The notes under the pieces: model-generated
Told to the model about the DNA's origin: nothing
What the model saw: the letters and a program-made list of their open reading frames with translations, nothing else
Database searches by the model: none
Position numbers and translations under genes: made by a program
NCBI RefSeq assembly: GCF_014651915.1
Contig: NZ_BMXU01000002.1
Coordinates: 377,507 to 441,506, forward strand
DNA from: Parvularcula lutaonensis
GTDB lineage: Bacteria > Pseudomonadota > Alphaproteobacteria > Caulobacterales > Parvularculaceae
Direction of reading: 5' to 3'
DNA length: 64,000 bases
Part shown: positions 58,174-64,000 of the stretch, one piece after another
Layout: each line of letters starts with the position of its first letter
Numbering within the stretch: the stretch's first letter is position 1

Positions 58174-58659
58174 ATGTCCGAAGAGGCCGAAATCGACGAA
58201 CCCAAAAAAGGCGGAGGCTTGATGAAGCCGCTCCTGTTCGGCCTTCCGCTCGTTGCTGCGGCGGCGGGAGCGGCGTTTTACTTCGACGTTCCCGGCATGA
58301 TCGCAGGCGGCGAGCCAGCCGGTGAAGAGGTGATTGTCGAGGCGGAAGCGAAAGAACAGGTCGCGATCGTCAACCTCGACGTCTTCGTCGTCTCACTGGC
58401 TGATAGTCGGGACATCCGCCCGGCCCTGCCCAGGCTCAACATTGGCGTGGCGGTGATGACGGTGGATCCTGACACAGCGGAGCAGTTGAAGCCTGTTCTG
58501 CGCAACGATTTCATCGCGGCGATGCGGGTCATCGACGCGGCCGCGCTCCGGTCGACCGAGGGTCTCCCGATGATCCGCTCGGCCCTTGAATCCCGGGCCC
58601 AGGATGTCCTCGGCGATGCCTACCGCGGCGTGCTGATTACCGAATTTATTGTTCTTTGA
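58174..58659 (+). CDS. fliL: FliL family flagellar protein
   Basis: A 161-residue protein with an N-terminal cytoplasmic segment, a span (LFGLPLVAAAAGAAFYF) and a periplasmic domain with NLDVFVVSLADSRDIRPALPRLNIGVAV and a C-terminal ALESRAQDVLGDAYRGVLITEFIVL pattern of FliL. FliL forms rings around the stator and supports torque. It is first in a unit with the DUF6468 and MotE-like genes; the next start is eight bases after its stop. fliM is not beside it. Confidence 0.85.
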   Translation: MSEEAEIDEPKKGGGLMKPLLFGLPLVAAAAGAAFYFDVPGMIAGGEPAGEEVIVEAEAKEQVAIVNLDVFVVSLADSRDIRPALPRLNIGVAVMTVDPDTAEQLKPVLRNDFIAAMRVIDAAALRSTEGLPMIRSALESRAQDVLGDAYRGVLITEFIVL

Positions 58660-58667
58660 GGTTGGTG

Positions 58668-59210
58668 ATGGAACAGAACTTCGCTCTTTACACGGACGCA
58701 ATTCTTGTCATGGCGTCTCTCGGCGCGGCGCTCTATTGCCTGCGCCTCCACCAGCAGCTCAAGCGGTTCCAGCGCGCCGATCGCGGCGTGGGAGAGGCGA
58801 TCAAGCGCCTGACAGAGGCGACCAGGCTCTCCCAGAGCGCGGCAGCGGAGATCCGGGACCAGGTGAAGGAAAGCCTAGCCGCTCTCGATGCCCGCTATGG
58901 TGATCTCCAGGTCAAACGCCAGGAGGTGGATGATCTGCTCGATGCGATCGAGGGGCAGATGGGGCAACACATGCGGCGCTGCACCGAAGCCCGTCAGCTC
59001 ACGGAACAGGCACTCACGCCTCTGGTCCACAAGGCTGAAATGGAAATCCACGCCCTGACGAAGGCGCTGGAGGTGGCGACCAGGCTCCGTCGCCTGCATG
59101 GCGAGGAAAGCCCGGTGGATAGCGGGTTGAACCTGCGCACGGCCCCTGACGCTGCGTCCGCCACCGGCTCGCTTTCCAATAACCCGTTCCTGAGGGCTGT
59201 CGGTGAATAG
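58668..59210 (+). CDS. DUF6468 domain protein (flagellum-associated)
   Basis: A 180-residue protein. An N-terminal membrane segment (LYTDAILVMASLGAALYCLR) is followed by a long helical, coiled-coil domain (KRLTEATRLSQSAAAEIRDQ, then EVDDLLDAIEGQMGQHMRR), as in DUF6468 proteins that sit in alphaproteobacterial flagellar clusters. A GAGG site lies seven bases before ATG 58668; an upstream TTG at 58656 would overlap the fliL stop. Its stop overlaps the next gene by eight bases. Confidence 0.8.
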   Translation: MEQNFALYTDAILVMASLGAALYCLRLHQQLKRFQRADRGVGEAIKRLTEATRLSQSAAAEIRDQVKESLAALDARYGDLQVKRQEVDDLLDAIEGQMGQHMRRCTEARQLTEQALTPLVHKAEMEIHALTKALEVATRLRRLHGEESPVDSGLNLRTAPDAASATGSLSNNPFLRAVGE

Positions 59211-59709
59211 GCCGGATATCCTCGCTATTATCGCGGCGCTCTTCATCGTGGCTGCGGTGAGTCACCTCGGCGGACCCCTGCGAATGGCAGGTATTCTGAT
59301 GGGTAAGCCTGCGGCGAGCGAACCCTATGTCGAAATAAAGATTGATCCCTCTCCCGAAGGTCGGCCTACAGAGGATCGATCTGGCAGAGTAACCCTTGCG
59401 GCGCCTGCCCGTGTCACACAGCCTCGCGTCACGGAAAAGGACGGGCCTTCGGAAGCGGATGCTGCACAGCGCCGGAAAATCCGGTCGATGGCGGCTTCCA
59501 TGCCTCCCCACAAGGCCGCGCGCTTTCTCGAAGCTCTCCCGGTCAGCGAGGCCGCGGCTGTCTTGTCCGAACTTCCTCCGGCGACGGCGGGCATGATCCT
59601 TGCGGAAACATCGGACGAGGGATCCGCGCGCCTCGCGCGTGCGCTCGCCGAGCCGGTGTCGCCTACCGGCATCATGGCCTCCGGAGCGAACGGCGCCGAA
59701 GGCCGCTAG
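59203..59709 (+). CDS. MotE-like flagellar protein
   Basis: A 168-residue protein with an N-terminal membrane span (ILAIIAALFIVAAVSHLGG), a proline/arginine-rich linker, and a C-terminal MgtE-N-like helical domain with MAASMPPHKAARFLEALPVSEAAAVLSELPPATAGMIL. This is the MotE pattern: in Sinorhizobium, MotE is a periplasmic chaperone for the motor. The match is by domain architecture. It overlaps the DUF6468 gene by eight bases and converges with ahpD. Confidence 0.72.
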   Translation: MNRPDILAIIAALFIVAAVSHLGGPLRMAGILMGKPAASEPYVEIKIDPSPEGRPTEDRSGRVTLAAPARVTQPRVTEKDGPSEADAAQRRKIRSMAASMPPHKAARFLEALPVSEAAAVLSELPPATAGMILAETSDEGSARLARALAEPVSPTGIMASGANGAEGR

Positions 59710-59727
59710 GCGGGAGGGCCTGAACCG

Positions 59728-60261
59728 TCAGCCGGCAAGGGCCTTCTCACCCTCGATGATGGTGCTCGCGGCCTGAACCACCGCTGCGATCCGGACGGCT
59801 GCCTGGATTTGTTCCGATGTCACGCCTGCCTTGCGCACGATCGCTTCATGGGAATCGACGCACATGAAGCAGCCGTTGATCGAGGAAACAGCGAGCGACC
59901 AGAGCTCAAAATCGACCTTGTCAACTCCGGGATTACCAATGATCGTCATACGGAGCTTTGCGGGCATGGTCTTGTAAACTTCGTTCCCGGCTTCGTGACC
60001 GAAGCGGTAGAAGACGTTGTTCATGGCCATGATGCCGGCAGCGGCCTTTGCGGCGCGGACCGCCTCGGGCGAGAGCCTGGATTCGGCCTCGGCCGCGATA
60101 GCCTTGATCACGTCCGGACTCCGGCCCGTGATGGCGCAGGACAGGAACGTACCCCAGCGCTTTTGCTCGTCAAGGATGTCTTCGCTGGCGAGATTGCCGA
60201 GATTGAGTTTGATGTCTTTGGCGTAGTCAGGGAGCTGCTCACGCAGGGCTTCGAGCGACAT
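59728..60261 (-). CDS. ahpD: Alkylhydroperoxidase AhpD
   Basis: A 177-residue protein. DFELWSLAVSSINGCFMCVDSHE near residue 111 has the redox CxxC (GCFMCVDS), the preceding Glu and the following His that relay protons in AhpD. In mycobacteria AhpD passes electrons to AhpC. Here it follows ahpC on the same strand with 144 bases between them, a space that holds a 14-base inverted repeat. Confidence 0.93.
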   Translation of the reverse strand: MSLEALREQLPDYAKDIKLNLGNLASEDILDEQKRWGTFLSCAITGRSPDVIKAIAAEAESRLSPEAVRAAKAAAGIMAMNNVFYRFGHEAGNEVYKTMPAKLRMTIIGNPGVDKVDFELWSLAVSSINGCFMCVDSHEAIVRKAGVTSEQIQAAVRIAAVVQAASTIIEGEKALAG

Positions 60262-60297
60262 GTGTCACCTCCAGGAAAACGTGTGTGAGAGGGGGGC

Positions 60298-60347
60298 AGC
60301 GCTGGCCCGGACATCAGGGCAGGGGGGAAGGTATCCGGGCCAGCGCT
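60298..60347 (-). repeat. 14-base inverted repeat between ahpC and ahpD
   Basis: AGCGCTGGCCCGGA (60298-60311) and TCCGGGCCAGCGCT (60334-60347) match perfectly with a 22-base loop. There is no T-run on the minus strand after it, so it is not a simple terminator. It may stabilise the ahpC transcript or weaken readthrough into ahpD. Confidence 0.8.
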
Positions 60348-60405
60348 CAGAACCGGGCTCGCTAAGGGGCAGGGCAGGTGCGAACCGGTCTATGGCTTCA
60401 GAGGG

Positions 60406-60963
60406 TTAGAGCGTCTCACCGCCGACAGGGCGGTTGCAGGGACAGAGCTCGTCCGTCTGAAGTGCATCGAGAACGCGCAGAGTGTCCTGCGGGTTCCGTC
60501 CGACATTGAGATTATTCACATAGACATGGTTGATGATGCCATGCGGGTCGACGATGAACGTCGCGCGAAGGGCAACGCCTTCCTCCGAGCGGATGCCGAG
60601 GCCATCGATCAGGCTGCCAGTGGTGTCGGCAAACTGATAGGCCGGGTGCTCTGCGAGGTCCGGGTGGTCACGGCGCCATGCGAGCTTGACGAATTCGTTA
60701 TCCGATGAGCCGCCCATCACCACTGCGTCACGGTCTTCGAATTCCTTCGCCAGACGGCCGAACTCGGCAATCTCGGTCGGGCACACGAAGGTGAAGTCTT
60801 TCGGGTAGAAGTAGATGACTTTCCACTTACCCGGGAAGCTGTCCTGGGTGATGTCCTCGAAGGCGCTCTCACCGTTTTCTTCGTGATGCATGAATTTCGG
60901 CTTCACGCCGACGACTTTGAAGTCAGGGATGCGGTCACCAACACCGAGCATTCGGGTCTCCAT
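60406..60963 (-). CDS. ahpC: Peroxiredoxin AhpC
   Basis: A 185-residue 2-Cys peroxiredoxin that reduces hydrogen peroxide and organic peroxides. The peroxidatic Cys is in FVCPTEIAEF near residue 61; the C-terminal ELCPCNRP holds the resolving Cys. FYPKDFTFVCPTE and the GGSSDNEFVKLAWRRDH block are typical. The gene pairs with ahpD rather than ahpF, the mycobacterial-style arrangement. It is divergent from oxyR with 130 bases between them, which points to OxyR control. Confidence 0.95.
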   Translation of the reverse strand: METRMLGVGDRIPDFKVVGVKPKFMHHEENGESAFEDITQDSFPGKWKVIYFYPKDFTFVCPTEIAEFGRLAKEFEDRDAVVMGGSSDNEFVKLAWRRDHPDLAEHPAYQFADTTGSLIDGLGIRSEEGVALRATFIVDPHGIINHVYVNNLNVGRNPQDTLRVLDALQTDELCPCNRPVGGETL

Positions 60964-61093
60964 TATGATTGCGCTTTGATTGCGTTCGTTTCGGGGCCGA
61001 CGCTGCGCCGACCCGTGGCCATGAAATGGTCCAAGCGGGGGCGAGAGGCAAATTGATATTGCTGTCCCACTTCATCGGAATTATCGATAGCGC
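60964..61093 (+). promoter_or_regulatory. Divergent ahpC-oxyR intergenic region
   Basis: 130 bases between two divergent start codons. The oxyR-proximal end (about 61045-61093) is AT-rich and includes the near-palindrome TTATCGATAG and a T-N11-A type arrangement, expected for a LysR-family operator. Direct OxyR control is inferred from the gene arrangement; I cannot fix the exact site. Confidence 0.5.
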
Positions 61094-62002
61094 ATGCAGC
61101 ACCTGCCGACCCTTCGCCAACTCCAGTTTTTCGAGGCACTCTGCCGCACCGGGAGCTTCAGCCGGGCCGCAGAGGCGTGTTTCGTCTCGCAGTCCACCTT
61201 GTCCTCGGGGATCAAGGAACTGGAGGCGACCCTCGAAACCACGCTGGTCGATCGCTCGGCCAAAGGCTTTGCCCTGACCCAGGCCGGGGAGGCGGTGCGC
61301 CGCAAGGCAGAAGACCTTCTTGCCGATGCCCGTGAGCTGGTCCGCGCCGCCTCCACCACGAAGCCACTGCTGGAGGGAGACTATCGCTTCGGGCTGATCC
61401 CGACGATCGGGCCGTTCCTCCTTCCCGATGCGATGCCCGCGATCGAAAAAGCGTTTCCGGCGTTGAAACTCTTCCTGCGCGAAGATCTGACAGCGAACCT
61501 GGTGGAGCTCCTTCGCACCGAGCAGCTGGATACGGCCGTCCTGGCCCTGCCGGTGGAAAGCGAGGGGCTCGACTGCCGCGTCTTTGCCGAGGATCCGTTC
61601 TACCTCGTCTGCAGGAAAGACCATCCGCTTGCGGACCGTGAGAAGGTGGTGACGAATGAACTTTTGGGAGAGCCGCTGATGCTGCTCGAAGATGGCCATT
61701 GCCTGCGCGACCACGCGCTGTCCGCCTGCAGGTTGCCCGAGCGGCAGGCAGGGGGCGCATTTGCAGCGACCTCTCTTTTCACGCTTGTCCAGATGGTGAA
61801 GTCGGGGCTTGGCATCACCCTGCTCCCGAAACTCGCCCTCGACCAGGGTTTGGCCGAAGGGCTGGCCATCGTGCCGATCCGCGATCCCGACGGTTCTGTC
61901 CCTTCGCGGGATCTCGGACTTGCCTGGCGCCGGTCAGAGCGTAGGGCGGCGGAAGCGGAGGCCTTGGCCCCGGTGTTGAGCGAGGCGGTGTCCCGTGACT
62001 GA
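61094..62002 (+). CDS. oxyR: Hydrogen-peroxide-sensing regulator OxyR
   Basis: A 302-residue LysR-family regulator. The N-terminal winged HTH has TLRQLQFFEALCRTGSFSRAAE and SQSTLSSGIKELE. Cys203 and Cys212 in GHCLRDHALSACRL sit nine residues apart, as do the sensor Cys199 and Cys208 of E. coli OxyR. On oxidation they form a disulfide and switch the protein to activation. It is divergent from ahpC. The next gene starts inside its last eight bases. Confidence 0.95.
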   Translation: MQHLPTLRQLQFFEALCRTGSFSRAAEACFVSQSTLSSGIKELEATLETTLVDRSAKGFALTQAGEAVRRKAEDLLADARELVRAASTTKPLLEGDYRFGLIPTIGPFLLPDAMPAIEKAFPALKLFLREDLTANLVELLRTEQLDTAVLALPVESEGLDCRVFAEDPFYLVCRKDHPLADREKVVTNELLGEPLMLLEDGHCLRDHALSACRLPERQAGGAFAATSLFTLVQMVKSGLGITLLPKLALDQGLAEGLAIVPIRDPDGSVPSRDLGLAWRRSERRAAEAEALAPVLSEAVSRD

Positions 62003-62750
62003 CAGGAAAACGACGGAGCTGCTGGGCATCCCCTTCGACCACCTGTCGGGCGAGGCCATCTGTGAACGGATCGCCGAAGCTGCCGCGAGGAAAGATAGGC
62101 TGTGGATCTCCACCGCCAATCTCGACTGGGTCGTGTTGGCGCGGGCCAATGAGGATTTCAGGCGAACACTGATGAATTCGGACCTGGTCACCTGTGATGG
62201 TGCCCCGGTGATGATTCTCTCCCGACTCGCCGGGAAGCCTCTCCCTCACCGGGTGACGGGGGTCGAGATCTTCGAGCGACTGATGGCCGGCGAAGGCGGC
62301 GCTTTGCGGATCGGCTTCTTCGGGGCGGAGAATGACGAAGCCGTCAGGGCATCTGAGGCTCTCAACCGGTCCGAGACGCCGCTGATCGGTGCGGGAGGGT
62401 ACAATCCGGGTCATGGATCAGTCGATGACCTGAGTGCTGACCGCCATATCGAAGCCCTGAATGCCATGGAGGCGGACATGCTCGTCCTCGCCCTCGGTGC
62501 CGTGAAGGCCCAAGCGTGGATCGAGCGCAATCTCGACAGGCTCAACGCTCCGGTCCTGGCCCATCTCGGCGCGGTGGTCAGGCACGTCTCCGGCGATACG
62601 GTCCCCGCGCCGAAGATCCTCTCAAGAACCGGCTTTGAGTGGGCATACCGGGCGGTGAAGGAACCTGCCGTGCGGTCGCGCTATCTCAGCAACTTCGCGG
62701 CGCTTCCCGGCCTGACCCTGGCGGCGCTGGGTGAGCGCCGGGACGCCTAG
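61995..62750 (+). CDS. WecG/TagA/CpsF family glycosyltransferase (GT26)
   Basis: A 251-residue enzyme. WISTANLDWVVLARANEDFRR near residue 36, DLVTCDGAPVMILSRL near residue 63, LRIGFFGAEN near residue 105 and ADMLVLALGAVKAQAWIERN near residue 155 are GT26 blocks; this family adds sugars to lipid-linked acceptors of capsule or teichoic acid. It starts at GTG 61995, eight bases inside oxyR. The pairing with oxyR is unusual. Its stop overlaps the stop of the convergent transporter gene by four bases. Confidence 0.88.
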   Translation: MTDRKTTELLGIPFDHLSGEAICERIAEAAARKDRLWISTANLDWVVLARANEDFRRTLMNSDLVTCDGAPVMILSRLAGKPLPHRVTGVEIFERLMAGEGGALRIGFFGAENDEAVRASEALNRSETPLIGAGGYNPGHGSVDDLSADRHIEALNAMEADMLVLALGAVKAQAWIERNLDRLNAPVLAHLGAVVRHVSGDTVPAPKILSRTGFEWAYRAVKEPAVRSRYLSNFAALPGLTLAALGERRDA

Positions 62751-63877
62751 CGGCTCTCGCCGCGCTTGAGCGGTTCGACCTCGCCATCGTCCGAGAGAAG
62801 GATGGCCACGGGGCGGGTCGCGTCAAATTGCGCCAGGATGATCATCATCGCGACCGTCATCGGTACGCAGAGGAACATCCCGGCAATCCCCCATAGGGAG
62901 CCCCAGCTTGCAAGGCTGAGGAGGATGACAAGCGGCGAGAGGTTCAGCGACCGCCCCATCATCCTGGGCTCGATCAGGCTGCCGACGACCTGCTGTGCCG
63001 TGGTGAGCAGCACACCAGTGAGGATGAACAAGGTCACCCCGCCACCTGGCTGCACCAGCGCCAGGACAGTCGGCAGCATCACGGCAATGATCGAACCGAT
63101 GACCGGGATGAAGTTGAGCGCAAAGATCAGTAGCGCCCAGAAACCTGCAAAGTCGATGCTCAAGAAGGTCATGATGATGAAGGAGATCATCGCGACCATC
63201 AGACTTGTGAGCGTCTTCACGGAGATATATTCGCGGACGAGGCGGCCGATATCGTCAATGACATCCGAGACCAGGCGTTCGGCACCGTGCGGGCCTGCGA
63301 TCCGCGTGACTTTCTTCATGAACTGCCCCCGCTCGACCAGCATAAAAGCCGTGTAGAGGAGAACGGTGACCAGGCTGCCGATTGCACCGCTCGCAATCGA
63401 AGCGAAATTGCCGAGATAGCCCTGGACGACCGCTATTGCGTTATCCTGCAGAGTGTCGAGGGCGCTTTCGAGATCCGGGCCGATGCCAGGCAGGCTCATC
63501 GCATAGGCGTTGAACCCCGACCAGATCTCGACCAGGCGGGCATTGTAGCTCGGTGCTGCCGCGATGACCGCCTCGATATTGGTCCTGATGATTGCAACCA
63601 GCACGAAAAGCACGAACACGATCGCGGCGAAGGCCAGTGTGAAAGCTGCGCCTTCCGGCAGCAGTGCGCCGAGCACCGGGAGGCGTTCGATGCGCCTCTT
63701 CACGGTAACGATCAGGAAGCTGAGGAAAGCAGCAATGACCAGGGGGATCAGGACGCCCTGCCCGATCCAGAGGACAAAACCGACCATGACGAACAGCCCT
63801 GCGCCGTTGAACAGCGCAGGCAGGGAACGGCGCGGCTTTGCGCCGGTCTCGACGCTTCCGACGACGGGGGTGGTCAT
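62747..63877 (-). CDS. AI-2E family transporter
   Basis: A 376-residue membrane protein of the AI-2E/PerM family with about eight spans. The N-terminal VMVGFVLWIGQGVLIPLVIAAF and the C-terminal LTGVLLTTAQQVVGSLIEPRMMGRSLNLSPLVILL with LFLCVPMTVAMM are typical. The family name reflects a proposed autoinducer exporter; most members lack a proven substrate and some act as sodium antiporters. Its start overlaps the stop of the upstream gene in ATGA, so they form an operon. Confidence 0.92.
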   Translation of the reverse strand: MTTPVVGSVETGAKPRRSLPALFNGAGLFVMVGFVLWIGQGVLIPLVIAAFLSFLIVTVKRRIERLPVLGALLPEGAAFTLAFAAIVFVLFVLVAIIRTNIEAVIAAAPSYNARLVEIWSGFNAYAMSLPGIGPDLESALDTLQDNAIAVVQGYLGNFASIASGAIGSLVTVLLYTAFMLVERGQFMKKVTRIAGPHGAERLVSDVIDDIGRLVREYISVKTLTSLMVAMISFIIMTFLSIDFAGFWALLIFALNFIPVIGSIIAVMLPTVLALVQPGGGVTLFILTGVLLTTAQQVVGSLIEPRMMGRSLNLSPLVILLSLASWGSLWGIAGMFLCVPMTVAMMIILAQFDATRPVAILLSDDGEVEPLKRGESR

Positions 63878-64000
63878 GCGGTCTCAGGCTCCGGCGCAAC
63901 GATCTCCTTGGGCGGATAGCGTTTTTGGAGATGCGCGACGAGGATCACGAGCAGTCCTGCGGGGATGGCGTAGCTTGCGGTGAGAAGGAAGAAATTCACC
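63874..64000 (-). CDS. C-terminal end of a membrane protein (partial)
   Basis: Only the last 41 or so codons are in the window. They give a final membrane span (FFLLTASYAIPAGLLVILV) and a short hydrophilic tail ending PEPETA. The stop overlaps the AI-2E transporter start by four bases (ATGA). In this class the neighbour is often a CDP-alcohol phosphatidyltransferase, but too little is visible to say so here. Confidence 0.6.
   Translation of the reverse strand, partial: VNFFLLTASYAIPAGLLVILVAHLQKRYPPKEIVAPEPETA

Overview
This window is high-GC, gene-dense chromosomal DNA of an alphaproteobacterium. The signs are carB-greA and dapA-smpB gene pairs, a DUF1217/DUF6468/MotE-type flagellar set, an RCAP_rcc01079-type head-spike gene of the gene-transfer-agent (GTA) kind, a large TonB-dependent receptor, and a CtrA-like site in the fliF/fliL intergenic region. 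A lineage near Caulobacterales, Parvularculales or Hyphomonadaceae is plausible but is inference only. I saw no rRNA, tRNA, insertion sequence, integrase or CRISPR array.

Left part (1-19 kb): a 5'-truncated NAD synthetase; a YHS-domain protein; a minus-strand run carB-greA-sulfotransferase-DUF1217; a polysaccharide flippase and O-antigen-ligase pair; an MBL hydrolase; an MmcQ/YjbR protein; and a ClC-type anion transporter with unusual key residues. Next come an outer-membrane beta-barrel gene cut by an in-frame amber codon, then cpoB, tilS and ftsH.

Middle (19-48.6 kb): mainly housekeeping genes. These are folP-glmM-thiD, a frameshifted unknown gene, a NYN-nuclease/family-5 uracil-DNA glycosylase pair, folK, serS, surE, trxB, a 1023-residue TonB-dependent receptor with a strong terminator, an ELM1-like protein, holC, a lytic transglycosylase, dapA-smpB followed by an ACP-like/cupin fusion, an aldehyde dehydrogenase, a DnaJ/TerB protein, a PhzF protein, an EamA exporter, an M28 peptidase lipoprotein, purA and a hybrid histidine kinase.

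Accessory stretch (48.7-54.5 kb): a TPP riboswitch whose closing stem holds the Shine-Dalgarno sequence of a 42-codon leader ORF placed just before thiC; then a lower-GC two-gene cassette (TcmP plus a Gp37/Gp68-like three-Cys protein); then a strongly base-paired intergenic segment that looks like a structured RNA; a DUF167 gene; and a three-gene translationally coupled head-spike operon. A 12-base motif is repeated upstream of the structured segment and of the spike operon.

Right part (54.5-64 kb): a flagellar cluster (fliF-fliN-fliP-fliG on the minus strand; fliL-DUF6468-motE-like on the plus strand, divergent) with a FliG that has lost expected motor residues. It is followed by a peroxide-defence locus (ahpC, ahpD, divergent oxyR), a WecG/TagA glycosyltransferase, an AI-2E-type transporter and the tail of one more membrane protein.
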